NCBI RefSeq assembly: GCF_029525575.1
Contig: NZ_JAPDIA010000008.1
Location: 1,240,001 to 1,304,000, forward strand
Direction of reading: 5' to 3'
DNA length: 64,000 bases
Source of the DNA: Cohnella rhizosphaerae
GTDB taxonomy: Bacteria > Bacillota > Bacilli > Paenibacillales > Paenibacillaceae
A program made the position numbers and the translations under genes. Below are positions 17,581 through 28,274 of this stretch, in pieces. Under the pieces are notes generated by a model. The model did not search any database, was not told where the DNA came from, and saw only the letters and a program-made list of their open reading frames with translations. Numbering within the stretch: position 1 is the stretch's first letter; each line of letters opens with the position of its first letter.

Positions 17581-19056
17581 TCAACCGGGCCTTCCTGCCG
17601 CCTCGAGCTTGCGTCGAAGCCGCGCCATCCGGTGCCTGATCGCGTCGAGCTCCGCCCGCGCGCGGTCGCTCTGCCTAAGCGTCGTCCGTCGCTGCAGGAG
17701 CTCAAGCGCGCGCGACGCGTATTCGAGCGCCGCGGCCGGCTCCCTACGGCGGTGCTCGTAATGCATCGACAGCTCGATATGCGCTTCCGCGGAAGGCAGC
17801 AGCCGCGATTCGGCGAGGCTCGCGGCCCGTTCCCACAGCTCGGCCGCCTCTTCGTGCCGGCCGAGCCGCTTCAGGCGCGCGGCGGCCGGCAGCAGCCAAC
17901 GGCCGCCGGGCGTGCCTTCCGCGCACAGTGCCGCGAACAGACGCTCAGCGTGCCGCTCTCCCCCGTGCTCGGCGAGCCAGGCAGCCGTCCGAAACAGCTC
18001 CTCGGGCTCCTTGGGCAGCGCCCAATCGGCGCCGAGCCGTCCCTCGAGCACGCCGCCGAAATGGACGGCCAGGCTGGCGAGCGTCAAAATATCCCGCTCG
18101 TTGTGAATGTAGACGCCCCGGAGATGGGAGGCGTCGCCGTCGCTCAAATATTTCATGTACAGTTCCGGCGCGAGCGAACCGGGCACGTCCTCGCCGCGCA
18201 AGATGCCGAGCCGATCTTCCTCGATCCGGCTCAGCCGGCAGGACGGCAGCGTGTTTTTCCATAGTGCGCGGGAGGGGTGCAAAAAGTCGAGATGTCCCGG
18301 CTCCACGCCGCTCGGCCGCCAGCCGTTCAGCACGAAGCGGCTCGTCAGCACCGGCCAGTCGAAAGACCTGCCGTTATAAGTGACCAGGTGCGTGACGCCG
18401 GCGAACTTGCCGAGCAGATAAGCCAGCATCGCCCGCTCCTCGCCCGGATGCCGGATGAGCAGCTGCTCCACCGTAAACGTCCCCGCGGCGCCGTCCGCGT
18501 ACCCGAACCCGATCATAAATGGCAAATTGCCCGTGCCGACGCCGAGTCCCGTCGTCTCGGTGTCGAGAAAGAGCAGCCGCTGCGCTTCGATGTCCGGCGA
18601 TTCGGATGAAACGTCCGCCGCTTGACGGCCTCGCTTCCTGTTCTGCCGCGCCGCGATCGGCTTCAGCTTAACGGCGCAGGACATCAGCTCGGTCAGCACG
18701 TAATGCCCGTGCCGATGCTCGAGCGGATATACCGCGCGGCGGCGCAAAAAGCGGCCGAACTCGCCGGCAATCTCCTCGACGTTAAGCGCGGTTAGCGCGG
18801 GATGAAGTCCGCGAAAAGGTCCGCCTTTCTCTCCGGATCCTGATCCGGTTCCAGCGCCCTCGCTGCCGTCGGACGCATGGATGCCGGCCCGATCGCCCGC
18901 CCGGACAGCTTCCGCCCGATCGCATCCCTTTGCAGCCGTGGCGTCCTCCGAGCCTGCCGGCTCGGCCGCAGCGCCCGGGGACAACGCTTCTTCCGTCGTC
19001 CTGGCCGAAGCCGAATGGGCTCGCAGCCGGGTCAACCGGTCGCGAAGGCTGCTCAT
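17581..19056 (-). CDS. mrfB: MrfB (YprB) exonuclease
   Basis: 491-residue ribonuclease H-like 3'-5' exonuclease. In Bacillus subtilis MrfA and MrfB together excise mitomycin C adducts independently of UvrABC. The DEDDh-type active site is visible: LLFLDTETTGLG (Asp, Glu), VTYNGRSFDWPVL (Asp), and HNERDILTLASL (Asp). A C-terminal TPR-like helical tail (about residues 390-491) follows, and an N-terminal low-complexity stretch (about residues 15-75) is poorly conserved. The ATG at 19054-19056 overlaps the mrfA stop (ATGA), so the two proteins are made together. Confidence 0.92.
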   Translation of the reverse strand: MSSLRDRLTRLRAHSASARTTEEALSPGAAAEPAGSEDATAAKGCDRAEAVRAGDRAGIHASDGSEGAGTGSGSGEKGGPFRGLHPALTALNVEEIAGEFGRFLRRRAVYPLEHRHGHYVLTELMSCAVKLKPIAARQNRKRGRQAADVSSESPDIEAQRLLFLDTETTGLGVGTGNLPFMIGFGYADGAAGTFTVEQLLIRHPGEERAMLAYLLGKFAGVTHLVTYNGRSFDWPVLTSRFVLNGWRPSGVEPGHLDFLHPSRALWKNTLPSCRLSRIEEDRLGILRGEDVPGSLAPELYMKYLSDGDASHLRGVYIHNERDILTLASLAVHFGGVLEGRLGADWALPKEPEELFRTAAWLAEHGGERHAERLFAALCAEGTPGGRWLLPAAARLKRLGRHEEAAELWERAASLAESRLLPSAEAHIELSMHYEHRRREPAAALEYASRALELLQRRTTLRQSDRARAELDAIRHRMARLRRKLEAAGRPG

Positions 19057-21349
19057 CCTGCCGCACCTGCCGTTCTTTGCAGCAGCCCGAGCGCCAGGTC
19101 TTTGCCGAGCAGTCCGACTTCCTCGATCGGTCCGACGCAGGCGGGACAGCCGCTCAGGCAGCCGCATCCTTCGATGAGCCGCCCGGCTTCGGCGAGCAGC
19201 TCGTCGTGCTTCTCGTACAAGCGCTGACTGAGGCCGATGCCGCCCGGATACCTGTCGTAAAAGTAGATCGTCGGCTGCTTCGTGTGCACGGCCTTCACCT
19301 GCGGCACGACGCAGATGTCCATCGGATCGCACATCAGATGCAGCGGCGCCAGATGGACGAGCACGTTGGCGAGCCCGAGCAGGGCGGACTGCATATCGTT
19401 CGCGCTGCGGGCCGCTGCGGCCTCCTCGGAAAAGGAGAACCAGTAGCCGCTCGTGTGCAGCTCCTCTTCCGGCAGGTGGATCGGACCGGAACCGATGTTC
19501 TCGTGCGTCCGAAGCCGCATCTTTTTTGAAAATCGTCGGCTTGGCCGTCACCATCAGCTCGCCGTATTGCCGAACGATGGCCCCGCCCGGCGATTCGCGC
19601 TCCTTGTCCACGTGCAACACCTTCAGCTCGACCGCAAGACTCGCATCCGTGAAGTAGTCCACGTTCACTTCGCGCACATAAGCTTTTTTTTCCGGATAAT
19701 CAAGCTTCTCGACCTGGTATTGGACGCCCTCGTGCAAATAGATCGCTTCCTCGTGGATGAGCGTCGGCGCGCCGAAGCGGTCGACCTCGCCGAGCACGCG
19801 ATGGCCCTCCGTCATGTCGATGATGACGAAGTTCTCCTGCGCCGCGGAGCGCAGCGAGATGCCGTGCGCCGGGAACGCCTGCTCCATCCAGTACCAGCGG
19901 CCTGCATTTTCGTGGAGCACCTTCTCCTCCGCGAGAAACTCGAGCAGGTCGACGAGCTTCTCCCCGCCGAACGTATCTCCCGCCTCGAACGGCAATTCAT
20001 AGGCGGCGCACTTGATGTGGTCGAGCAAAATAAGCAGATTGTCCGGGTGGATGCGCGCTTCCTCCGGCGGACGTCCGAGAAAATAATCCGGATGCTGGAT
20101 CAGGTACTGGTCGAGCGGATTGCTGCTGGCGACGAGAAACGTCACCGAGCTGCCGTGCCGCCGTCCCGCCCGTCCGGACTGCTGCCAGGTGCTTGCGATC
20201 GAGCCGGGATACCCGTTCAGCACGCAGGCTTGCAGTTGGCCGATGTCGATGCCGAGCTCAAGCGCGTTCGTGCTGACGACGCCGCGAATCTCGCCGCTGC
20301 GGAGCCCCTTCTCGATCTCCCGCCGCAGCTTCGGCAAGTAGCCGCCCCGGTAGCCGCGAATCGATTTGGGCCCGAACTCCCGCTTAGTCAGCTCCTGAAG
20401 GTAGGTGAGCAAGATCTCGACGCGGACCCGGCTGCGCGCGAACACGATCGTCTGAATGCCGCTTCTAAGCAGCAGCGCCGCCAGCTTCTGCGACTCCAGC
20501 ACGCTCGATCGGCGAATGCCGAGCTGCCGGTTGACGACGGGCGGATTGTAAAAAACGAGGTGCTTCTCCCCGGCCGGCGCGCCGTTGTCGTCGACGAGCG
20601 CGAACGGCTCCTCGATGAGCCGCTCGGCGTGCTCGCGGGGGATTGGCGATCGTCGCGGACGCGCACAAAAACTGCGGCGCGCTGCCGTAAAAACGGCAAA
20701 TCCGCTTCAGTCTGCGAATGACGTTGGCCACATGGCTGCCGAAGACGCCGCGATAGGCGTGCAGCTCGTCGATGACGATGTATTTCAAATTTTCGAACAG
20801 CTTGACCCACTTCGTATGATGCGGCAGGATGGCCGAATGGAGCATATCCGGGTTCGTCACGACGATATGGCCGGCGTTGCGAATGACCTGTCGGACGGTC
20901 GGCGGCGTATCGCCGTCGTACGTATGCGTCTTGATGTCGACGTCCATCGCGTCGGCCAGCTCCTGCAGCTCGGCCACCTGGTCCTGGGCGAGCGCCTTCG
21001 TCGGGAACAAATAAAGCGCCCTCGCGCTCGGATCGGTCAACAGCCGCTGCAGCACCGGCAGATTGTAGCAGAGCGTCTTGCCCGACGCCGTCGGCGTGAC
21101 GGTCACGACGTGGCGGCCTGCGCGGACCGCTTCGAAAGCGGCCGATTGATGGGTGTAAAGCGATGCGACGCCCCTTGCGCCGAGCGCGCCGGACAGCCTC
21201 GGATCGAGCTCGGGCGGAAAGGGCGCGGTTCGCGCGGGTCGGGCAGCCTGCGTATGCCAGTAGGTCACGTTTTCCATGATCTCCCGGTTCAGCTTCAAAT
21301 GCGCCAGCCATTCCTCCATCGTCGCCGCTTTTCCCGTCAAAGGGTTCAT
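19053..21349 (-). CDS. mrfA: MrfA (YprA) DNA helicase (frame-broken)
   Basis: About 765-residue superfamily 2 DNA helicase with a C-terminal DUF1998 zinc-binding domain; partner of MrfB in repair of mitomycin C lesions. Motifs: Walker A TPTASGKTLCYNLP, LFPTKALAQDQ, TNPDMLHSAILPHHTKW, DELHAYRGVFGSH, CASATIANP, STNALELGIDIG and QSGRAGRRHG. The four Cys of the zinc site are in CGCLSGCPAC. It aligns closely with B. subtilis YprA along its length. The frame breaks at the G5 run 20637-20641 (after SATIANP) and the T6 run 19522-19527 (after KPTIFKK). ATG at 21347-21349 is preferred (GGAG 9 nt upstream); other in-frame ATGs lie a few codons either side. Confidence 0.93.
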
Positions 21350-21397
21350 GCCGCATCGCTCCATTCTTAATCCGTATCGTTGCATTCTGTATTCTTC

Positions 21398-21426
21398 ATT
21401 GTACAGAATGTACGTTCGTACGGCAA
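21398..21426 (-). promoter_or_regulatory. Sigma-A type promoter of mrfAB
   Basis: Minus-strand -35 TTGCCG (21421-21426), 17-nt spacer and -10 TACAAT (21398-21403), about 50 nt upstream of the mrfA start. A LexA-like box fills the spacer. Confidence 0.7.
21405..21418 (-). promoter_or_regulatory. LexA-box-like site in the mrfA promoter
   Basis: Minus-strand CGAACGTACATTCT matches the Gram-positive SOS box (CGAAC-N4-GTTCG) except in the second half (ATTCT). It lies between -35 and -10, where bound LexA would block RNA polymerase. The sites at lexA itself also tolerate imperfect second halves. Confidence 0.5.
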
Positions 21427-21736
21427 CGGCTTGATCGTCGATGCGAGAATTACATGTCCGGTCTCGTGCGATCGGGAAATGACCGGAGCGTGGAAACAGC
21501 ATTTATTTATTTGAATTGTCGCGCAATTGCGATAATACTGTCGAATGAAAGCGCCATCAGCTGAGTGCGGTCGAAAAACCGGCGATCGAACGGGCGATTG
21601 GCGTTACTCATTGTCGCATCCTGCGCTTTCCGGGGAAATGATCATCTTCATTTCCCGCCTTTGCGGGCGCGGCAAAGAGCCGCCCGGTCGCTTGCGCGAA
21701 AGGACGGCCTTCTGTGCAGCCTGTATCGTTAATGCC
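21427..21736. other. Gene-free stretch between mrfA and metH
   Basis: No convincing gene. It holds a perfect 9-bp inverted repeat (GGGAAATGA / TCATTTCCC, 21633-21656, 6-nt loop) and a GC-rich imperfect hairpin near 21665-21690. Neither has a following T tract, so no clear metH terminator is seen. Confidence 0.5.
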
Positions 21737-24700
21737 TCACGCCTTATCCACGTTAAAGTACCTGGCGTCCGGATGCGCGAACACCATCGCGGACACCGAC
21801 GCTTCCGGCTCCATCATGAAGCCTTCCGTCAGCTGAACGCCGATGTCCTCCGGCTTCATCAGTTCGAACAGCGGACCCTGATCTTCGAGATCCGGGCAAG
21901 CCGGATAGCCGAACGACACGCGGATACCCTGGTACCTGGCGCCGAACCGCTGCTTCATCGTCATGTCGGCCGGGTCCGGGAAGCCCCAGTTGTCGCGCAT
22001 GATCTGGTGCACCCGCTCCGCCATGCCTTCAGCCACCTCGAGCGCGGTCGCGAGCAGCGCATGCGAGCGCAGGTAGTCGCCGCTCTCCTTCCACTTCTCG
22101 GCCTGCTCGCGCGTACCGTTGCCCGCCGTCACGACGAGGAAGCCTACCGTATCCATGATGCCGCTGTCCACGGGCTTCAGGAAGTCCGCCAGACACAGGA
22201 ACGGCTCCACCGCCTGCCGCGGAAACGTGAACTTCTTGATCACCGTCTTGCGATCTGCCGGATCGTAAATCAAAATGTCGTTGCCGTCTCCCTGCGCCGG
22301 GAAAAAGCGGTACATCGCCTGCGGCTTCAGCCAGCCGTTCGTCTGCGCGTCGGCCATAATGCCGTCGATCGTCTCTTTCAGCTTGCGTCGTGCGCTCGTC
22401 CCCCGCCTTGAGCAGCTCCTCGACGTTGCCTTTGAGACCGAGATGGTGACCCATCAGCATTTGCAGGTTCACGTAAGGCAGCACGTGCGCGAGCGGATAA
22501 TCGCGCAGCACGTGGCGATCGTAGTCCGGCGGCGCGAACGCGGGCGCGTCCGGCGACACGCTGGCGCTGCGGGCGCGCGTCGGCGCGGGCATCGCAGGCT
22601 TCTCCTCCTCGCGCTCGAGCGTGGCGAGCGCGGTCCGGTGCTCTTGCTCGATCGCGGCGCGCTGCGCGGGATCGCTCAGCTTGTTGGCGATGTCGAGGCC
22701 GTCCATCGCATCCTTGGCGTACAGCACGACGCCGTCGTATTCGGGCGCGATCCGCGTCTTCGTGAACTTGCGCGTCAGCGCCGCGCCGCCGACGAGGATC
22801 GGGGCGTCGATGCCTGCGCTTTTCAAGTCCTGCGCGGTCAGCACCATCTGCTGGGCGCTCTTGACGAGCAGGCCCGACAGCCCGATCGCGTCCGGCTTCT
22901 CTTCGCGGTAAGCGGCGATCAGCTGATCCGGCGGCACCTTGATGCCGAGGTTGACGATCTTGTAGCCGTTGTTCGATAAAATGATCTCGACGAGATTTTT
23001 GCCGATATCGTGAACGTCGCCCTTGACTGTCGCAAGCATGATCTTACCCTTCACGGCCGAGTCGGCTTTTTCCATGTGCGGCTCCAGATGCGCCACCGAC
23101 GCCTTCATGACCTCCGCGCTCTGCAGCACCTCCGCGACGATCAGCTCGTTGTTGTTGAACAGGCGCCCGACCTCGGACATGCCTGCCATAAGCGGACCGT
23201 TGATGATGTCGAGCGGCGCGTACTTCGTCAGCGCTTCGTCGAGATCGGCGTGCAGGCCTTCCTTGCTGCCTTCGACGACATAGCCGGCGAGACGGTCCTC
23301 GAGCGGCAGGTTTTCGGCCTTGACCTTTTTCTCCACCTTCTTGTCCCGGAAAGCGGCGACGAATTCGGCAAGCGTCTCGTCGTTCGTGTTGTAGAGCAGC
23401 TCCTCGGCGAGACGGCGTTCGTGCTCGGGGATGGACGCGTAGCGCTCGAGCTTTTCCGTGTTGACGATCGCGTAGTCGAGCCCGGCCTTCGTGCACTCGT
23501 AGAGGAACACGGAGTTCAGCACCTCGCGGCCCGCTTCGGGAAGCCCGAACGAGATGTTGCTGACGCCAAGAATTGTCTGGCACTTCGGCAGCCGTTCCTT
23601 GATGAGCCGGATACCTTCGATCGTCTCCTTGGCGGAGCCGATATACTGTTCGTCCCCGGTCCCGACGGGAAAGACAAGCGCGTCGAAAATGAGATCCTCG
23701 GCCTGCAAGCCGTACTTGTTCACCAGCAGGTCGTGCGAACGGATCGCCACCTCGAGCTTGTCTTCCCGGGTGATCGCCTGTCCGCGCTCGTCGATCGTGC
23801 CAACGACGACGGCCGCGCCGTATTTGTGAAGAATCGGCACGACCTTTTCGAATTTCTCCTCGCCGTCCTCAAGATTAATGGAGTTAATTAATGTTTTGCC
23901 CTGGATATACTTCAGCGACATGTCGATGACGGCCGGATCGGTCGTGTCGACCATGAGCGGCGCCTTGACCTTTTTCGTGACGAAGTCGAGAAACTTCTTC
24001 ATGTCCTCGGTCTCGTCGCGATCGGGGTCCTGGAGGCAGACGTCGATGACATGCGCGCCGCTCTTCACCTGGGCGCGCGCGATCTCCGACGCTTCCTCGT
24101 ACTTGCCTTCCGCGATGAGCCGCTTGAACTTGCGGGAACCGAGCACATTCGTACGCTCGCCTACCATGTAAGGACGGTTTTCGCTCTCGATGTAGACGGT
24201 CTCGATACCGGATACGGCAGGCGGATGCTCCCCGTTCTGTGCGCGCGGCGCGACGCCCGTCATCGCCTCCGAGATCGCCTTGATGTGAGCCGGCGTCGTC
24301 CCGCAGCAGCCGCCCGCGATGTTGATCCAGCCCTGTTCGGCGAAGGCGCGCAGTTTGCGCGCCAGCGATTCGGGCGATTCGTGATAATGTCCGTTCTCGT
24401 CCGGCAGACCGGCATTCGGGTAGCAGCTCACCCCGGACTTTGCGATCGCGGATAGCGTACGGATATGATCGCGCATGAACTCGGGCCCCGTCGCGCAATT
24501 CAGTCCGAACGAGACCGGATTCAAGTGCTCCAGCGAGACGTAAAACGATTCGATGTTCTGCCCGGCCAGCGTCGTGCCCATCGGCTCGATCGTGCCGCTG
24601 ATCATGATCGGCAGCGTCCGTCCCATCCGCTCGAAAGCCGCCCGGACGCCGATACTCGCCGCCTTGACGTTAAGCGTGTCCTGGCAAGTCTCGATCAGAA

Positions 24701-25187
24701 TGGCGTCCACGCCGCCTTCCATGAGCGCGACGACCTGTTCGCGGTAATCCTCGACAAGCTGATCGAACGTCACGCCGCCCGTGACCGACAGCGTCTTGGT
24801 CGTCGGACCCAGCGCGCCGGCCGCATAACGCGGCTTGTCCGGCGTCGAATACTTGTCGCAAGCTTCGCGGGCGAGCTTCGCCGCGGCCAGATTGATCTCT
24901 CTCGCTTTTTCAGGGATGTCGTATTCGGCCAGCACGACGGACGTCGAGCCGAACGTATTCGTCTCGATGATGTCGGATCCCGCCGCGAGATACTGTTCGT
25001 GAATGTCGCGAATGACGTCGGGACGGGTCAGCACGAGCATTTCGTTGCAGCCCTCGAGCTCCTCGCCTCCGAAATCTTCCGCCGTCAGGTTCGCCTGCTG
25101 GATCATCGTGCCCATCGCGCCGTCGAGAATGAGAATCCGCTTCTTCAGTTGCTCTTGCAAAGGGGCTTTCTTATCGGTTAAAGTCAT
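21737..25187 (-). CDS. metH: Cobalamin-dependent methionine synthase (frame-broken)
   Basis: About 1149-residue MetH, which moves a methyl group from methyltetrahydrofolate to homocysteine through cobalamin. Domains in order: homocysteine-binding barrel with Zn ligands in FGLNCATGP and GGCCGTTPAH (residues 1-310); pterin-binding barrel (about 340-610; VGERTNVLGSRKFKRL); cap and cobalamin-binding domains with the axial His in KGDVHDIGKNLV (about 730); C-terminal reactivation domain (about 900-1149; YPACPDLEDQ). The frame breaks near 22385-22392, where GDER should run into RKLKETIDGIMADAQ; this break is not in a long homopolymer. ATG at 25185-25187 is used; an upstream ATG overlaps the ribosome site. 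No SAM, B12 or T-box leader was found in the short upstream region. Divergent from the mtnD-like gene. Confidence 0.93.
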
Positions 25188-25287
25188 ATTTAGACGTATC
25201 ATCCTTTTCCGGGTAACTTCATAGGTAAAATCATTAACCTCTATAGTAGCAGAATGTTTTATTCACGAAAAGATCAGGTTGGATATG

Positions 25288-25316
25288 TCGACAAAAGGCA
25301 TGGCAGCGATTATAAT
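25288..25316 (+). promoter_or_regulatory. Sigma-A promoter of the mtnD-like gene
   Basis: -35 TCGACA (25288-25293), exactly 17-nt spacer, consensus -10 TATAAT (25311-25316), about 48 nt upstream of the start. Confidence 0.85.
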
Positions 25317-25363
25317 TTAATCAACAAATACTTAAATTCATAGTGGGAAAGAAGGAATAAAGA

Positions 25364-25903
25364 ATGGCAAAAGTTCGCGTCCGCAATACGAACGAACTGA
25401 TCGAAGGCGAAGACAACGTCAGGTCCTTTCTCGACAAGCAAGGCGTGCTTTACGAGCACTGGAACCCGTCCAAGCTGCCTGAGCGTCTGCAAGAGAACTT
25501 CGACCTGAGCGCCGAGGACAAAGCCGAGATTCTGTCGACCTTCGACGCCGAGATTCGCGACCTGGCCGGCCGCCGCGGCTACAAGACCTGGGACATCGTC
25601 GTATTGTCCGAGTCTACGCCGAACATCGAAGAGCTGCTGAAGAAGTTCGAGCAGATCCATACGCATACCGAGGACGAAGTCCGGGCGATCACGGCGGGCG
25701 AAGGCATCTTCATCATCCGCGGCGACGAAGCGACCGGATACTTCGACGTTATCCTGAGCGCCGGCGACGTAATCTCCGTACCGGAAGGCAGCGTTCACTT
25801 CTTTACGCTCACCGAGTCCAAGAAGGTCGTCGCCGTCCGCCTGTTCATCGAGACCGAAGGCTGGATCGCGCATCCTTACGAGGACCCTGCGTTCGTCAAG
25901 TAA
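25364..25903 (+). CDS. mtnD: Acireductone dioxygenase (cupin)
   Basis: 179-residue metal-dependent dioxygenase of the methionine salvage pathway; it oxidises acireductone to the keto-acid precursor of methionine. The cupin metal site is seen as HTHTEDEVR (two His and Glu, residues about 97-105) plus His in EGSVHFFTL (about 140). AAGGA lies upstream of the ATG. It stands alone, without other mtn genes, but divergent from metH, so both neighbours feed the methionine pool. Confidence 0.9.
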   Translation: MAKVRVRNTNELIEGEDNVRSFLDKQGVLYEHWNPSKLPERLQENFDLSAEDKAEILSTFDAEIRDLAGRRGYKTWDIVVLSESTPNIEELLKKFEQIHTHTEDEVRAITAGEGIFIIRGDEATGYFDVILSAGDVISVPEGSVHFFTLTESKKVVAVRLFIETEGWIAHPYEDPAFVK

Positions 25904-25920
25904 TTCGTTTCTATCGGAAT

Positions 25921-25962
25921 AAAAAAAGCGCCGTATCCCATTCCCGGGGATACGGCGTTTTT
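25921..25962. terminator. Bidirectional terminator
   Basis: An 11-bp perfect stem (CGCCGTATCCC / GGGATACGGCG) flanked by A7 on the left and T5 on the right, between the convergent mtnD-like gene and the HAD gene. Confidence 0.93.
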
Positions 25963-25963
25963 G

Positions 25964-26765
25964 TCATACCGCGGCCAGCTTGTTCAGCAGCGGCTCCAGT
26001 TCGGCGAGGCTTGCGATCTCGTAGCTCGGCACGATCTCGTCGCCGCGCACGGCGCCGTGCCGGTTGATCCAGATCGAGATCATCCCGACGCCGTTGGCGC
26101 CCTTGATGTCGGTCGTGAGCTTGTCGCCGACCATGACGCTATCGCTCGCCTCAAGACCGAGGCGTTCGAGCGCATGCGCGAACAGTCTCGGCGACGGCTT
26201 GCCTTCTCCGAACTGCCCCGAGATGACGATCTCGTCGAAGTAAGGGATAAGCTCTGGCGTCATCGCGAGCTTCTCCTCCTGCAGATCGGGAGACCCGTTC
26301 GTCAATAGCAGCAGCTTGTACTTCCCCCTTGAGCGCGTCCAGCACCTCGAACGTCTCCTCGTAGGCAAGCGGCAGCTTGCGGCGATGGGCCGGGAATTGC
26401 TCCGCAAGCCTGGCGCCGAGCGCCGGATCGTCCACGCCGAGCGCCTTGAGTCCGCGCGTCCAGGCTTCCCGCCGGTAATCGGGCACGATAGCCTCCATCC
26501 TTCTGAACATCGGATGGTCTCCGGCCTTGAAGTTTCCCCACAGCCCTTCAAAGGGGTTGATCCCGATCATTTGCGTGAAAGAATACGTCTCGTAAGTCTC
26601 GTAAAGCGCGCGCGCTTCGCGTCGTACGGCTTCTTCCAAAGCAGACGGATCGATGCCGGCTTCCTTCGACGCCAGCTCGCAGGTCGCTTCAAAAGCTTGC
26701 TTCACGCTGCGGTCGTCCCATAGCAGCGTATCGTCCAAATCGAACATAACCGCCTGAATCTTCAT
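25964..26765 (-). CDS. HAD family hydrolase (frame-broken)
   Basis: About 266-residue HAD-superfamily phosphatase of the YsaA/REG-2 type with a helical cap. Motifs: MFDLDDTLLWDD (nucleophile), LLLTNGSP, Lys in GEGKPSPRLF and VGDKLTTDIKGA. The frame breaks at the C5 run 26324-26328, between LDALKG and KYKLLLLTNG. ATG at 26763-26765. Substrate unknown. It is followed upstream by a two-membrane-segment protein, 52 bp away on the same strand. Confidence 0.88.
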
Positions 26766-26817
26766 TCCCGTCCATCTCTCCCGTATGCAATCGTTCTTTA
26801 TTTAAGTTAAATCCTTT

Positions 26818-27336
26818 TTATTTGGCGCGCGTCTCCCATTCGATCTGATGCTGGCTCGCATACGCCTTGAGACGCACGGACATCGCGTCCAGCGGGTACC
26901 GGTTCATCAGCTTGGAGAATACCCAGTTTCCGCCCTTGACCGGCTCGATGACGATATAGCCGGGCATCTGAACGATTTTCCGCACCTCAAGCGGCTTAAG
27001 CGTCTTGTAGCCCGCGAATTTGCGCGTCTCCAGCCTGTCCTTCGCGACGGACAAATACGGCCTCCGCAGGAAATAGAAAACGGCGAGGAGCACGTAACAG
27101 CCGACCGTCGCCCAAAACATGCCCGCGCTCTGCTTGAAGTCCGCGGACCATGGCTGGAACAGCAAAATATAAAACACGATCAATAACACGAGCGTAAACG
27201 GCATAATAAAGCTCCGCCCTTTAAAACGGTCGATCTGGGCAGCGGGCGCGGAGAAACCCTGTTTACCCTCTTTTTTGCGGCGTTTGTTGATTTCCTTCGT
27301 ATTGCGCTGTACGGCGCGTTCCCATGAACGTGACAC
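26818..27336 (-). CDS. Unrecognised membrane protein with two transmembrane segments
   Basis: 172 residues. A basic cytoplasmic N-terminus (SRSWERAVQRNTKEINKRRK) precedes two membrane helices (about residues 47-64 IMPFTLVLLIVFYILLF, and 77-95) and a soluble C-terminal domain of about 75 residues (PYLSVAKDRLETRKFAGYKT ...). I do not recognise a named family. GTG at 27334-27336 is chosen since AGGAGGG lies 6 nt upstream. It is transcribed ahead of the HAD gene. Confidence 0.8.
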   Translation of the reverse strand: MSRSWERAVQRNTKEINKRRKKEGKQGFSAPAAQIDRFKGRSFIMPFTLVLLIVFYILLFQPWSADFKQSAGMFWATVGCYVLLAVFYFLRRPYLSVAKDRLETRKFAGYKTLKPLEVRKIVQMPGYIVIEPVKGGNWVFSKLMNRYPLDAMSVRLKAYASQHQIEWETRAK

Positions 27337-27362
27337 TGCAAACCCTCCTATGTATAGGCAAA

Positions 27363-27380
27363 GCCGGCGGTTAGGCCGGC
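27363..27380 (-). terminator. Weak hairpin after the DUF896 gene
   Basis: GCCGGC-6 nt-GCCGGC stem, followed by TTTG only on the minus strand. Confidence 0.35.
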
Positions 27381-27461
27381 CTCTGCCCCGATGCCGCATG
27401 GATTAGACCGTTCGATCAACGAAGACCGATATTCGCATTCGATGTCGGCGGCTTGGCCGCG

Positions 27462-27659
27462 TCAATGCTTGATCGAATCCGCCGGAGGTTCGTCCGTCCA
27501 TTCGATCTGATCGAGCTGCTGCCTAAAATTACGCTTGAAGTTGTCCAAATATACCTGACGCAGCTTCTGCCGCTCGACGGACTCTTCTTCGGTTAATCCG
27601 GTCGTTTTGTGTTTATGTGCCAACTCGTTGATTCGAGCGATCAGCTTGTCGAATTCCAT
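27462..27659 (-). CDS. DUF896 (YnzC/UPF0291) family protein
   Basis: 65-residue helical protein matching the DUF896 family: FDKLIARINELAHKHKTTGL, then EEESVERQKLRQVYLDNFKR, the most conserved segment. In Bacillus subtilis yneA-yneB-ynzC lie next to lexA, and here too it is close to lexA. Function unknown. ATG at 27657-27659 with GGGAGGTGACC upstream. Confidence 0.9.
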   Translation of the reverse strand: MEFDKLIARINELAHKHKTTGLTEEESVERQKLRQVYLDNFKRNFRQQLDQIEWTDEPPADSIKH

Positions 27660-27730
27660 AGGGTCACCTCCCGCGTTGCCTCTTCTCATTTGACAATATC
27701 GCAAGGGGAATGTCAAGGCGAGGGTAAAGC

Positions 27731-27753
27731 AAAAAGGCCGATCTGCATCGGCC
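27731..27753 (-). terminator. Terminator of the yneA-like gene
   Basis: GGCCGAT / ATCGGCC stem with a 4-nt loop, followed by TTTTT on the minus strand, 57 nt after the stop. Confidence 0.85.
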
Positions 27754-27810
27754 GATTAACATCGCATATTCAAGATTAGATGCTATAGCGAACCCATTAA
27801 ATGAGCCTTT

Positions 27811-28263
27811 TCATTGTCGCTCGCGCAAATCGGAAAGCTTGACCGGGAGAACCAAACGTTGGCCGGAGACGATGGACGATGAGGTCAACCCGTTGCGCTT
27901 CATAATCAAGTGAACGGCGGCTACCGTCTTCATGCCTTCAGGCTTGACAGCTTCGGCAATCGACCACAGGGTATCACCGCTGTCGACGGTCACGGTCGCT
28001 TCGGAAGCCGCGGCCGGACGCACGGATTCGGGCTCGGCGGACGCGCTCATCATGGACAGTCCTGCGTAAATCAATAATGCGAGCAGCGGGATTAAAATCA
28101 GACGCAGTCCTTTGAAGGAAGCGAAAGATTGAATCATTCGCGCCGTAGCGCGCTTGGTTCGCGAGGCGGCTAGCGTGTCCCGGCCTGCCGCTCTCTTCCC
28201 GTTCGTATATGTAAATTCATTCGACTTCAGCGATTCCGAACCGAGCAATTGTACTTGTACCAT
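27811..28263 (-). CDS. yneA: YneA-like SOS cell-division suppressor (LysM protein)
   Basis: 150-residue membrane-anchored protein. A cytoplasmic N-terminal region of about 55 residues, one membrane segment (GLRLILIPLLALLIYAGLSM) and an extracellular LysM peptidoglycan-binding domain (VDSGDTLWSIAEAVKP ... LTSSSIVSGQRLVLP) are seen. In Bacillus, YneA is produced after LexA cleavage and delays division. The identification rests on the LysM architecture and on position divergent from lexA with five LexA-like boxes between; the sequence outside LysM is not conserved and the cytoplasmic part is longer than in Bacillus. ATG at 28261-28263, preceded by GGGGTGG. Confidence 0.78.
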   Translation of the reverse strand: MVQVQLLGSESLKSNEFTYTNGKRAAGRDTLAASRTKRATARMIQSFASFKGLRLILIPLLALLIYAGLSMMSASAEPESVRPAAASEATVTVDSGDTLWSIAEAVKPEGMKTVAAVHLIMKRNGLTSSSIVSGQRLVLPVKLSDLRERQ

Positions 28264-28274
28264 GTCATCCACCC

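Noticed and set aside
21633..21656. Terminator after metH
   Set aside because: Perfect inverted repeat but no T tract on either strand.
25188..25287. SAM or cobalamin riboswitch before metH
   Set aside because: The leader is too short and lacks the conserved cores.
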